From assembly GCA_964546015.1 (NCBI GenBank), contig CAZJHO010000001.1:62001-126000 (forward strand): a DNA stretch of 64,000 nucleotides, given 5' to 3'. This stretch comes from JAFGVL01 sp964546015 (GTDB lineage: Bacteria > Bacteroidota > Bacteroidia > Bacteroidales > Paludibacteraceae). Each line of letters opens with the position of its first letter. The stretch's first letter is position 1. Shown here piece by piece: positions 32,195-39,956 of this stretch. The notes beneath the pieces were generated by a model. That model searched no databases and was not told the DNA's origin. It saw only the letters and a list, made by a program, of their open reading frames with translations. The position numbers were made by a program, and so were the translations under genes.

Positions 32195-33064
32195 TTATTT
32201 TTTTTTGAAAAGGCGTTTCTTTTCTTCATCTGTCAAGCTATTATAGCCCAATTGTTTTATCTTGTCAAGAATTCGGTTCAATTCATCCATTTCTTGTTTT
32301 TTTTGAGCATTCCACTCGGCATCTGTTTTTAGTTTTTTCCTGGTAATTACTTTGAATTTTGTTTTTCGAGTAAACAAATCTACACAAAAATCAAAAAAGT
32401 GATTAATGCCACGAGTTATATCTTTACCTTTTTTAAATTTTATGGTAAAAATATATCCGGCAACGATTCCACCCAAATTATCAAAACCATTTCCGGTATC
32501 TTGTTCTGCCGCAGTAAGTAGGCTTAATCCACCAATTATTAGCGCTAAATATTTTAATTTTACTCTTCCGAATAGAGTTAATCGTATTTCAGTGTTGGGA
32601 ACATAAGTTGCAACACTGGTCATTATGGCTAATGCACAAGATGAAGAGCCTAATAGATAATAGCTTTCAATATGTTGATTAAAATAAGGGAAAATATTAC
32701 ATAAAATGATAAAAAACACGACCCCAAATAATCCTCCGATTACATATAATCCAACCAATTGCTTTTGATTAAAATAATGTAAAAATAGTTTTCCTGACCA
32801 AAATAAAACAAAAAGATTAAATAAAAGCTGGAAAAAACTTACATGACTAAACATGTAGGTGACAATAGTCCATGGTTGCGTAATGACTCTTGTTATATCT
32901 GCCGGAACTTTGAAATAGTTTATCCATTCTGAACTAAATAACATCAATTTGCAAAATATGACGGACAGAATAAATATAAAAAAGACAGCGACATTAATAT
33001 AAATAAGCTTTGTAAGTCCTCCGCCATTTTTGTAGGATTCGACAATTTCATCTTTGATACTCAT
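32195..33064 (-). CDS. Rhomboid-fold membrane protein lacking the catalytic histidine
   Basis: 289 residues from ATG 33064; the frame is open upstream but those codons belong to the end of the preceding gene. Six hydrophobic segments make the rhomboid fold, with the serine-motif region YLLGSSSCALAI (S141 aligns with the nucleophile) and the last-helix motif FDNLGGIVAGY. In active rhomboids that motif reads AHLGG; here the histidine is replaced by N196. The first-helix H-x3-H-x2-FN pattern is also altered (SHVSFFQLLFN). It should therefore be a pseudoprotease. About 80 basic C-terminal residues (TRKTKFKVITRKKLKTDAEW onward) form a cytoplasmic tail. It lies 19 nt behind an intact rhomboid. Confidence 0.8.
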   Translation of the reverse strand: MSIKDEIVESYKNGGGLTKLIYINVAVFFIFILSVIFCKLMLFSSEWINYFKVPADITRVITQPWTIVTYMFSHVSFFQLLFNLFVLFWSGKLFLHYFNQKQLVGLYVIGGLFGVVFFIILCNIFPYFNQHIESYYLLGSSSCALAIMTSVATYVPNTEIRLTLFGRVKLKYLALIIGGLSLLTAAEQDTGNGFDNLGGIVAGYIFTIKFKKGKDITRGINHFFDFCVDLFTRKTKFKVITRKKLKTDAEWNAQKKQEMDELNRILDKIKQLGYNSLTDEEKKRLFKKK

Positions 33065-33083
33065 AGATATTGAAATCTTAAAG

Positions 33084-33797
33084 TTAATACCTCCATTGTT
33101 GTTTCCTCCAGAAAAACAACAATAAAAAACCAAATAACATTCCTCCTAAGTGTGCGAAATGAGCTACATTATCACCACTAAAATTTGCTACACCAAAGAA
33201 AAGTTCGATTACGGCGTAACCAATAATTACATATTTGGCTTTAATCGGTACAGGAATAAACATGATATACAACGGAATGTTCGGAAACATTAATCCGAAA
33301 GCCAGTAGAATACCGAACACAGCACCCGATGCACCTATCGTTACAAAATGATTTAATGGTTGCAAATAAAATGTCAGTCTGTCGCCTGTAAATTGTTCTT
33401 TAGCTTCTTGCACAAGCGGAAAAAGATCAATACTCCAAATAATTTGTTGCACCAATGCAGCTCCAATTCCGGTTATTATATAGTAAATCAAAAATCGTTT
33501 CGATCCCATTGTTTGCTCCAATACACGCCCGAACATATACAGAGCAAACATATTAAAGAATATATGCGAAATATCTATTCCGCCTGAAACGGTTTGTGTA
33601 CTGTGCATAAACATGTAAGTGATTATTTGAGCCGGATTAAAATCATCAGCTTGCCAATAGTGCATACCTAGATAATAATTCAGATCAAATTTATTGCCTA
33701 AAATAATCGCAGCAAACCAACAAAGCACATTAATGATAAGAAGGTTGCGCACTACCGGAGGCATAAAACTCAAAAAAGAAGAATTGTTGTTGAACAT
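33084..33797 (-). CDS. Rhomboid intramembrane serine protease
   Basis: 237 residues with the complete Ser-His dyad: S157 in GASGAVFG and H216 in AHFAHLGGMLFG, plus the conserved SHIFFNMFALYMFG segment (77-90) of the second helix. The protease cuts membrane-spanning substrates; these are not known in Bacteroidetes. It is first in the operon rhomboid, rhomboid-like, EEP protein, purE. A minus-strand TACCTTTG box at 33828-33835 is 30 nt upstream of its start and is the likely promoter. Confidence 0.93.
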   Translation of the reverse strand: MFNNNSSFLSFMPPVVRNLLIINVLCWFAAIILGNKFDLNYYLGMHYWQADDFNPAQIITYMFMHSTQTVSGGIDISHIFFNMFALYMFGRVLEQTMGSKRFLIYYIITGIGAALVQQIIWSIDLFPLVQEAKEQFTGDRLTFYLQPLNHFVTIGASGAVFGILLAFGLMFPNIPLYIMFIPVPIKAKYVIIGYAVIELFFGVANFSGDNVAHFAHLGGMLFGFLLLFFWRKQQWRY

Positions 33798-33905
33798 TTA
33801 TTGGTTTTTTTAATAAAAAGACAGCCACAAAGGTATGAAAAATACCTAATAAATATGCTGTAAAACATATTTTTGCAAATAAATGAAAAAAAAGTGCTTT
33901 AAAAA

Positions 33906-33936
33906 TTTGGAAACAATTTTCAATCTGTTATTTTTG
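33906..33936 (+). promoter_or_regulatory. Promoter of the HU gene
   Basis: TTTG (33906-33909), exactly 19 nt, TATTTTTG (33929-33936): a model Bacteroidetes promoter. Leader of about 53 nt. Confidence 0.82.
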
Positions 33937-33995
33937 CATCGAAATAATTCAAAAAACAACTTTTTTTAATTGTTTAATCTTATAAAGCAAAAACT

Positions 33996-34268
33996 ATGAA
34001 CAAAGCTGAATTAATTAGCGCAATGGCCGAGACTGCTGGTCTTAGCAAGGTAGATTCTAAAAAAGCATTAGATGCTTTTATTAGTGCAGTAACTAATGCA
34101 TTGAAATCAGGAAACAAAGTAAGTTTGGTTGGTTTCGGTTCTTTCTCAGTATCTGAAAGAGCAGCTCGTACAGGTATCAATCCTTCGACTAAAAAAGCGA
34201 TTAAAATTCCTGCTAAAAAAGTTGCTAAATTCAAAGCTGGTGCGGAATTGGCTAGCGTTATCAAATAA
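33996..34268 (+). CDS. HU-family DNA-binding protein
   Basis: 90 residues, full length. NKAELISAMAETAGLSK starts the helical body, FISAVTNALKSGNKVSLVGF leads into GFGSFSVSERAARTGINPST, the arm signature, and KIPAKKVAKFKAGAEL closes the fold. It is a histone-like dimer that bends DNA and compacts the nucleoid. It is a single gene with a strong promoter and terminator. HU rather than IHF is chosen because of the near-consensus arm and lack of a distinctive IHF N-terminus. Confidence 0.95.
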   Translation: MNKAELISAMAETAGLSKVDSKKALDAFISAVTNALKSGNKVSLVGFGSFSVSERAARTGINPSTKKAIKIPAKKVAKFKAGAELASVIK

Positions 34269-34278
34269 TATTTGATGC

Positions 34279-34322
34279 AAGCAATAAAAAAGGATGCTTT
34301 TTAGTATCCTTTTTTATTGCTT
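34279..34322. terminator. Bidirectional terminator between HU and tsaE
   Basis: A 17-bp perfect stem (AAGCAATAAAAAAGGAT with its inverse, 34279-34295 and 34306-34322) with A-runs and T-runs on both strands. Its right arm overlaps the tsaE stop codon. Confidence 0.9.
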
Positions 34323-34731
34323 AAAATTTAAGAATTCTTCTTCCATTCTCTTTTTCTTCTATATACACATTAACGCAATTTTTCGGTAAAAGATTCTCTA
34401 CTAATTCGGGCCACTCAATAAAACAATAATTGCCGCTAAAAAAGTAATCCTCGTATCCAAAATCAAAAGCTTCTTCTATACGATTGATCCGGTAAAAATC
34501 AAAATGGTAAATGGGTGTGTTATTTTTATCCGCGTATTCATTTACAATTGAAAATGTCGGACTGTTTATGGTATCCTTAACACCCAGTTCTTCGCATAAG
34601 GCCTTAATAAAAGTAGTTTTACCGGCACCCATACTTCCATAAAAAGCAAAAACGCGTTTTCCTGGAGTTGCTTCTAAAAAAAGACGGGCAGTCTCATTAA
34701 TATTCTTTGGAGAGAGGATTTCTAATTGCAT
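34321..34731 (-). CDS. tsaE: tRNA threonylcarbamoyladenosine synthesis ATPase TsaE
   Basis: 136 residues. The P-loop is GSMGAGKT (32-39), followed by TINSPTFSIVNEYADK and the family's YHFDFYRI and CFIEWPELV. TsaE is the ATPase that resets the TsaB-TsaD complex which makes t6A37 in ANN-reading tRNAs. The first enzyme of that pathway (tsaC) is also in this window. It is divergent from efp; the shared 105-nt gap holds both promoters. Confidence 0.95.
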   Translation of the reverse strand: MQLEILSPKNINETARLFLEATPGKRVFAFYGSMGAGKTTFIKALCEELGVKDTINSPTFSIVNEYADKNNTPIYHFDFYRINRIEEAFDFGYEDYFFSGNYCFIEWPELVENLLPKNCVNVYIEEKENGRRILKF

Positions 34732-34750
34732 ATCAACTTGTTTTACGATG

Positions 34751-34799
34751 CAAAAGTACAGTTCATTTTTCTAAATTTCGAGAAAATCCATTATTTTTG
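34751..34799. promoter_or_regulatory. Back-to-back promoters of tsaE and efp
   Basis: Minus-strand TACTTTTG at 34758-34751 points to tsaE and plus-strand TATTTTTG at 34792-34799 points to efp. Both lack a good TTTG and share the centre TTTCGAGAAAA, so they may compete for one polymerase. Confidence 0.55.
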
Positions 34800-34836
34800 C
34801 CACCCTAATAATAAATTTAAACTGAATATTTATCTT

Positions 34837-35400
34837 ATGGCTACTACTGCTGATATCCGTAATGGAATGTGTATCGACCTCGATGGTCAGTATTTTTATG
34901 TTGTAGAATTTTTGCATGTAAAACCGGGTAAAGGTCCTGCTTTTGTGCGTACCAAATTGCGTAATGTAATGACCGGTCGTATTTATGAAAAAACTTTTAA
35001 TGCAGGTGTGCGTCTTGATGAAGTTCGTATCGAGCGCCGTCCACATCAATTCCTATATCAAAGCGAAGAAGGTTACACATTTATGGACAATGAATCGTAC
35101 GAACAAATTGTAGTTGCCAAAGAAGCTATCAATGGTGTAGATTATATGAAAGAGGGCGATGTTGTGGATGTAGTTGTACAAGCACAAGACGAAACCGTAC
35201 TTTATGTAGATATGCCGCAACATACTGTGCTTGAAATTACTTATACTGAACCCGGACTAAAAGGCGATACAGCAACCAATGCCATGAAACCGGCTACGGT
35301 AGAAACCGGAGCAACCGTGCGCGTACCTTTATTTATCAACGAAGGTGAGAAAATTAAAGTAAATACAGCCGATGGTTCGTATGTGGAGCGTGTAAAATAA
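34837..35400 (+). CDS. efp: Elongation factor P
   Basis: 187 residues from ATG 34837; the frame is open upstream but that part lies before the promoter. The three OB-like domains are complete (DIRNGMCIDLDGQYFYVVEF, VDYMKEGDVVDVVVQAQDE, ATVETGATVRVPLFINEGE). The loop that reaches the peptidyl-transferase centre is KPGKGPAFVRTK with the tip lysine K32. EF-P rescues ribosomes stalled at polyproline. The modifying enzyme is not in the window. Confidence 0.96.
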   Translation: MATTADIRNGMCIDLDGQYFYVVEFLHVKPGKGPAFVRTKLRNVMTGRIYEKTFNAGVRLDEVRIERRPHQFLYQSEEGYTFMDNESYEQIVVAKEAINGVDYMKEGDVVDVVVQAQDETVLYVDMPQHTVLEITYTEPGLKGDTATNAMKPATVETGATVRVPLFINEGEKIKVNTADGSYVERVK

Positions 35401-35421
35401 TTACTTTTAGCTAAATAACTC

Positions 35422-35455
35422 AAAGCAAGTCAAAACAAAAGGGCTTGCTTTTTTG
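35422..35455 (+). terminator. Terminator after efp
   Basis: AAAGCAAG / CTTGCTTT stem with a 14-nt loop and TTTTTT tail. Confidence 0.75.
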
Positions 35456-35507
35456 TTTTTTTATTCAAAAAATATTCAAGAAAGTTTCTTTTAGATAGTT
35501 TTTTGTA

Positions 35508-35542
35508 TATTTTTGCACTGATTTTTGAATAATTATACAAAA
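35508..35542 (+). promoter_or_regulatory. argR promoter with candidate ARG box
   Basis: TATTTTTG at 35508-35515 is the -7 box. Immediately downstream, 35523-35542 reads TTTTGAATAATTATACAAAA, a 20-bp palindrome broken only at one symmetric pair. Its TGAATAATTATACA core resembles the ARG boxes bound by ArgR in other bacteria. Sitting over the transcription start, it fits autoregulation. Confidence 0.65.
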
Positions 35543-35550
35543 TCAATATT

Positions 35551-35997
35551 GTGAAAACAAGGAGAACACGCTTACAGCAATTGGAGGAAATTATTCGTAC
35601 CGTGCGAGTAGGAAGCCAGGAAGAATTACTGAGAGAATTGCAAGCAAAGGGTATTGAAGTAACTCAAGCTACCCTTTCTCGTGATTTAAAGCAACTCAAG
35701 GTGATAAAACTTCCTATTGATAGCGGCGAATATGTATATGCTTTTTCTTCCAAAGCACAAGTTAATCCTTTGTCTGTCGATTCATCCATATGGAAAGAAA
35801 TTTTATCGGTGGAGTTTTCTCGAAATCTGGCTATAATAAAAACCCGTCCGGGATATGCGAGTGCTGTTGCCTCAGATATAGATGCACTTAACGCACCCGA
35901 ATTTCTTGGAACCATTGCCGGAGATGACTCAGTTCTGCTTATTTTGCGTGAAAATGTAACACATAAGCAAGCGCTGAACAAATTGAAGATTCAATAA
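35551..35997 (+). CDS. argR: Arginine repressor
   Basis: 148 residues starting at GTG 35551. The winged-helix N-terminus (LEEIIRTVRVGSQEELLREL, then KGIEVTQATLSRDLKQLKVI) binds ARG boxes; the C-terminal core (NLAIIKTRPGYASAVASDID, LGTIAGDDSVLLILRE) forms the arginine-binding hexamer, with the GDD arginine ligands intact. It leads a cluster with a GNAT gene, argG and rmuC. Confidence 0.95.
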   Translation: MKTRRTRLQQLEEIIRTVRVGSQEELLRELQAKGIEVTQATLSRDLKQLKVIKLPIDSGEYVYAFSSKAQVNPLSVDSSIWKEILSVEFSRNLAIIKTRPGYASAVASDIDALNAPEFLGTIAGDDSVLLILRENVTHKQALNKLKIQ

Positions 35998-36050
35998 TCA
36001 AAAATAACAAAAACTTTATTAATAATCACAAGAAACTTATTTGAAATACA

Positions 36051-36085
36051 ACTCCCTTTCCTTTGGAGAGGGCTGGAGAGAGGTA
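36051..36085. repeat. Short hairpin repeat before the GNAT gene
   Basis: CCCTTTCC (36054-36061) and GGAGAGGG (36065-36072) pair around TTT with one wobble, followed by CTGGAGAGAGG. I recognise the type as a common Bacteroidetes intergenic repeat. Here it ends 4 nt before the start codon of the next gene and might act as its ribosome site. Confidence 0.5.
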
Positions 36086-36089
36086 GAAA

Positions 36090-36713
36090 ATGAAACCAAA
36101 AATAGAAATTCTTGTTGCTAACGAAAGCCATTATCAATATATAGATTTGATATTAGACACTATAGAAAAAGCATCCGTTGCACGCGGAACAGGTATTGCG
36201 CGCCGTTCTCCTGAATACATTCATAAAAAAATGGAAGAAGGAAAGGCTATTATAGCTTTTGTTGATGGCGAATTTGCCGGCTTTTGTTATATTGAAACTT
36301 GGAGCAATAAAAAATTTGTTGCAAACTCGGGTTTAATTGTTGTAGAAAAATTTCGTGGGCACGGTTTGGCTAAAGCTATTAAGAAAAAAGCCTTTGATAT
36401 ATCTCGTGAACGCTATCCGGATGCCAAACTATTCGGACTTACCACCGGTTTGGCGGTCATGAAAATAAATTCCGAATTGGGATACAAACCTGTAACCTTT
36501 TCTGAACTTACCGACGATGAGGCTTTCTGGAAAGGTTGCGATGCTTGTCGTAATTCAGATATTTTGAAGCGAAATAATTACCGAATGTGCCTTTGTACCG
36601 GTATGCTTTACGACCCTGCTGTTGAAGAAGCTAATAAAAATAAACGCAAGCCAACTTGGAAAAGTGTGTTTAAAAAGATTATTCGCTTGCCGATAGCACC
36701 ATTTACGCATTAA
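36090..36713 (+). CDS. GNAT N-acetyltransferase, candidate N-acylglutamate synthase
   Basis: 207 residues. The acetyl-CoA-binding motif is GLIVVEKFRGHGLAKAIKKK (NSG before it), and an N-terminal stretch (LILDTIEKASVARGTGIARR) likely binds substrate. C-terminal SDILKRNNYRMCLCTGMLYD is unusual and cysteine-rich. Lying between argR and argG, it is a good candidate for the first step of arginine synthesis (N-acetyl- or N-succinylglutamate formation), since no argA or argJ is in view. That role is an inference from position. Confidence 0.72.
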   Translation: MKPKIEILVANESHYQYIDLILDTIEKASVARGTGIARRSPEYIHKKMEEGKAIIAFVDGEFAGFCYIETWSNKKFVANSGLIVVEKFRGHGLAKAIKKKAFDISRERYPDAKLFGLTTGLAVMKINSELGYKPVTFSELTDDEAFWKGCDACRNSDILKRNNYRMCLCTGMLYDPAVEEANKNKRKPTWKSVFKKIIRLPIAPFTH

Positions 36714-36721
36714 AAAGAATA

Positions 36722-36769
36722 CTTCGACTCTGCTCAGTGCCCCGCGTTGGTCGCTGAGCAGAGTCGAAG
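36722..36769. repeat. 16-bp perfect inverted repeat before argG
   Basis: CTTCGACTCTGCTCAG (36722-36737) and CTGAGCAGAGTCGAAG (36754-36769) are perfect inverted repeats around a 16-nt GC-rich loop. I recognise it as a repeat spread through Bacteroidetes genomes. It could terminate the argR-GNAT transcript or attenuate argG, but lacks a T-run. Confidence 0.75.
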
Positions 36770-36801
36770 CGACATTTCATGATTACATACAACATTAAAA
36801 T

Positions 36802-38001
36802 ATGAAAGAAAAAGTATTATTAGCCTTCAGTGGCGGATTGGATACATCGTTTTGTGCGATGTACTTAGCAAGAGAAAAAGGATACGAACTGTACACCGCC
36901 ATTGCCAACACAGGCGGTTTCACTGACGAAGAGTTAAAAACGATTGAAGAAAAAGCCTATCGTTTGGGTGCTAAATCACATGCTACACTCGATGTAACCA
37001 AAGAATATTATGAAAAAAGCATCAAATATATGGTGTACGGTAATGTCCTTCGCAATGGAACTTATCCTATTTCGGTAAGTTCGGAGCGTATTTTTCAAGC
37101 CATCGCCATTATCGAACATGCTAAAAAATTAGGTGTTGACTATGTTGCACACGGCTCAACCGGAGCAGGAAATGACCAAGTACGCTTCGATTTGACTTTC
37201 GAAATTTTGGCTCCAAATATCAAAATTCTTACGCCAACCCGCGACATGGTACTTACTCGCGAGTACGAAATCAATTACCTAAAAGAACATGGTTATGAAG
37301 CTGATTTTGCCAAAATGGAGTATTCTATCAATGCCGGATTGTGGGGAACTTCGATTGGCGGAAAAGAAACTTTGAAATCAGACCAAACCTTGCCCGAGTC
37401 TGCTTATCCTAAACAAGTTACTAAGCATGGTGAAGAAAAATTGACCATTGAATTTGAAAAAGGTGAAATCGTTGGTGTAAACGGTAAAAAATATACTGAT
37501 AAAATTGCAGCCATCAATGCTGTTGAAGCTATCGGTTCGCAATACGGAATTGGTCGTGATATGCACATTGGCGATACAATTATCGGTATCAAAGGTCGTG
37601 TAGGATTTGAAGCGGCAGGTGCGTTGCTTATTATCAATGCGCATAAAATGCTCGAAAAACACACGCTTACCAAATGGCAACAATACTGGAAAGATCAAAT
37701 CGGAACTTGGTACGGAATGTTCCTTCACGAAGCGCAATATCTGGAGCCTGTGATGCGCGACATGGAGGCTTTCCTCGAAAGTACACAACAAAATGTAACC
37801 GGAACGGTAATTATAAGTCTTCGACCTTATTCTTATACTTTGGTGGGTGTAGAAAGCTCGTTCGATTTGATGAAAACTGATTTTGGTGAATACGGCGAAG
37901 TAAACAAAGCATGGACAGGCGATGATGTGAAAGGCTTCACCAAAATATTGGGCAATCAAATGAAGATTTTTTATAATGTACAAAAGCGCAATAACAAATA
38001 A
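36802..38001 (+). CDS. argG: Argininosuccinate synthase
   Basis: 399 residues. The PP-loop is LAFSGGLDTSFCAMYL, followed by HGSTGAGNDQVRFD (citrulline and aspartate binding) and MEYSINAGLWGTSIGGKE. It condenses citrulline and aspartate with ATP. The divergent, slightly longer form is common in Bacteroidetes. It is followed after 3 nt by rmuC. Confidence 0.95.
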   Translation: MKEKVLLAFSGGLDTSFCAMYLAREKGYELYTAIANTGGFTDEELKTIEEKAYRLGAKSHATLDVTKEYYEKSIKYMVYGNVLRNGTYPISVSSERIFQAIAIIEHAKKLGVDYVAHGSTGAGNDQVRFDLTFEILAPNIKILTPTRDMVLTREYEINYLKEHGYEADFAKMEYSINAGLWGTSIGGKETLKSDQTLPESAYPKQVTKHGEEKLTIEFEKGEIVGVNGKKYTDKIAAINAVEAIGSQYGIGRDMHIGDTIIGIKGRVGFEAAGALLIINAHKMLEKHTLTKWQQYWKDQIGTWYGMFLHEAQYLEPVMRDMEAFLESTQQNVTGTVIISLRPYSYTLVGVESSFDLMKTDFGEYGEVNKAWTGDDVKGFTKILGNQMKIFYNVQKRNNK

Positions 38002-38004
38002 TCA

Positions 38005-39330
38005 ATGGAATTGGTGTTTTCAATAGTAATTACATGCCTTTTGCTGGCAATTATCTGTATTCAACTTTTTGTAAAAAAGAAAGATGTGGGTTTTTTCAAT
38101 GAATTTGATTCGTTGGAAAAAGGCTTGTTGCGTATTGAAAATAATTTGAAAGAAGATGCTCGTTTGGCTCGCGAAGAGAATAATGTGATAGCTCGTCAAA
38201 ATCGTGAAGAATTAAGTCTTTCACTTGAAAAAATCAATAAGACTCTTGAAGAAAAAGTAACCGCTTTAATAGATAAGACGGCTGATGTAAATCGAGCGAA
38301 TCGTCAAGAATTAAAAGAGCAAATATTGGAATTCCAAAAGCAATTTGAGCAATTGCAGCGCGAGAAATTTGCCGATATGGAGCGTAAGCAAGAAGCTTTG
38401 CTCGTTTCGACCGAAAAACGATTGGAAGAAATGCGCCAAACGGTTGATGAAAAACTGCAAAAAACACTCAATGAACGAATCAGTCAGTCGTTTAAGTTGG
38501 TGAGCGACCAATTGGAAAGTGTACAGAAAGGATTGGGAGAGATGCAGAATTTAGCACAAGATGTGGGCGGACTGAAAAAAGTATTGAGTGGCGTAAAAAC
38601 CCGTGGAACTTTTGGCGAAGTTCAGTTGTCGATGTTGTTGGAGCAAATGTTGTCACCGGAACAGTACGAAGCTAATGTCAAGACAAAACGCAACTCAAAC
38701 GATTTGGTCGAATTTGCTATCAAACTTCCGGGAAAAGACGACCAGAAATCAGTTGTTTATTTGCCGATTGATGCGAAATTTCCCAAAGACGCTTTCGAAA
38801 ATTACATTTCGGCACTTGATTTGAATGATTCTGCCCAGATCGAAATTACTTCGAAACAATTGGAAGCAACCATCATAAATATGGCAAAAGATATTCATGA
38901 TAAATATATCGATCCGCCTAACACAACTGATTTTGCTATTCTGTTTCTGCCGTTCGAAAATATTTATGCCGAAGTGATTCGCCGTACGGCTTTGATGGAA
39001 AAGTTGCAGCGGCAATACAAAATTGCGGTAACCGGTCCGACAACTTTAGGTGCGATATTGAACAGTTTGCAAATGGGCTTCCGAACGCTGGCTATCCAGC
39101 AGCGAAGTAGCGAAGTTTGGAAAGTGTTAAGCGCTGTAAAAACTGAATTTGGTAAGTTTGGCGATATGCTCGAAAAAGTACAGAAAAATATCTCGCAAGC
39201 CGGCGATGGATTAGAAACGATTATCGGCACTCGTACACGGGCTATTCAGCGTCAATTGCGGAATATTGAAGAGCTTCCTTCCGATCAGGTACAACAATTC
39301 TTGCCTGATGTGGAAGATGTTGATAATTAA
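38005..39330 (+). CDS. rmuC: DNA recombination protein RmuC
   Basis: 441 residues: an N-terminal membrane helix (VFSIVITCLLLAIICIQLFV), a coiled coil to about residue 170, and the RmuC nuclease-like domain (LSGVKTRGTFGEVQLSMLLE, VYLPIDAKFPKDAFENYI, PFENIYAEVI, AVTGPTTLGAILNSLQMGFR). RmuC limits inversions at short inverted repeats in E. coli. It is coupled to argG by a 3-nt gap but has no known part in arginine synthesis. Confidence 0.93.
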   Translation: MELVFSIVITCLLLAIICIQLFVKKKDVGFFNEFDSLEKGLLRIENNLKEDARLAREENNVIARQNREELSLSLEKINKTLEEKVTALIDKTADVNRANRQELKEQILEFQKQFEQLQREKFADMERKQEALLVSTEKRLEEMRQTVDEKLQKTLNERISQSFKLVSDQLESVQKGLGEMQNLAQDVGGLKKVLSGVKTRGTFGEVQLSMLLEQMLSPEQYEANVKTKRNSNDLVEFAIKLPGKDDQKSVVYLPIDAKFPKDAFENYISALDLNDSAQIEITSKQLEATIINMAKDIHDKYIDPPNTTDFAILFLPFENIYAEVIRRTALMEKLQRQYKIAVTGPTTLGAILNSLQMGFRTLAIQQRSSEVWKVLSAVKTEFGKFGDMLEKVQKNISQAGDGLETIIGTRTRAIQRQLRNIEELPSDQVQQFLPDVEDVDN

Positions 39331-39358
39331 AAAAGCTTCAACCAAGTTGAAGCTTTTT
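39330..39358 (+). terminator. Terminator after rmuC
   Basis: AAAAAGCTTCAAC / GTTGAAGCTTTTT, a perfect 13-bp stem with a CAA loop, T-run in both directions; it likely also serves the convergent gene. Confidence 0.9.
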
Positions 39359-39374
39359 AGTTTGATAAAATTGG

Positions 39375-39791
39375 TTATTTTTCGGAAGTTTTTTCTTTGG
39401 ATTGTCCTTTTCCTTTTTTTGCTTTCTTTTTTTTCATTTCTCCTTTTTGTTTTTGAAATTTGTCATACTGTTCTGCGTTTAATACTTTTTTGAGTTCGGC
39501 ATCTTTTTGAGCTTGGGAGATTTTAAATTCTTCCATTCGTTTTTGCCGTTCTTGTTCTTTTTTACTAAATTTTTTTTCGTCTTCTTTAGCATACTTTAAA
39601 TTAATGTCGTACACTGTTTTAGCCTGATCCTCAGTTAATCCGAGTTTTTCTTTCATTCGTTCGGTTTGTTTTTTAGCTCGCTCTTCTACTGTTGGGCGTT
39701 GGCATTCTTGTTTCTTAGATTCTTGGGCAAAAGTTGATACAAAGAAACTCCCCACTGTTACTAACGAGATAATTACTCGTTTAAAATTCAT
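39375..39791 (-). CDS. Secreted helical, lysine-rich protein (DUF4890/Spy-like)
   Basis: 138 residues from ATG 39791 (39800 also possible). The signal peptide is FKRVIISLVTVGSFFVSTFA. The mature part has the helical pattern EERAKKQTERMKEKLGLTED, QAKTVYDINLKYAKEDEKK and LKKVLNAEQYDKFQKQ, similar to periplasmic Spy/CpxP-like chaperones with an LTxxQ-type motif. It ends in a run of about 20 lysine-rich residues (KKKKAKKGKGQSKEK). The role as a periplasmic stress chaperone is inferred from this pattern. Confidence 0.72.
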   Translation of the reverse strand: MNFKRVIISLVTVGSFFVSTFAQESKKQECQRPTVEERAKKQTERMKEKLGLTEDQAKTVYDINLKYAKEDEKKFSKKEQERQKRMEEFKISQAQKDAELKKVLNAEQYDKFQKQKGEMKKKKAKKGKGQSKEKTSEK

Positions 39792-39943
39792 TGTTTTCAT
39801 AATACTTAGCTTTAAAATTAATAATCTGGAATTGAATTTTGCAATTTTCATGCCAAAATCAATGTTTTGTGTTTAATTTATTGGTTTTTAGATTTTTATA
39901 AAAAATATAAAAACTCTTTATTCTTCAATATTCATTAATTTTT

Positions 39944-39951
39944 TATCTTTG
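39944..39951 (+). promoter_or_regulatory. -7 box immediately before parE
   Basis: TATCTTTG ends only 5 nt before the parE ATG. If used, the mRNA would begin at or next to the start codon. Confidence 0.6.
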
Positions 39952-39956
39952 CAGAC

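Noticed and set aside
36722..36769. Inverted repeat before argG as a rho-independent terminator
   Set aside because: No T-run follows either arm, so it is listed as a repeat instead.
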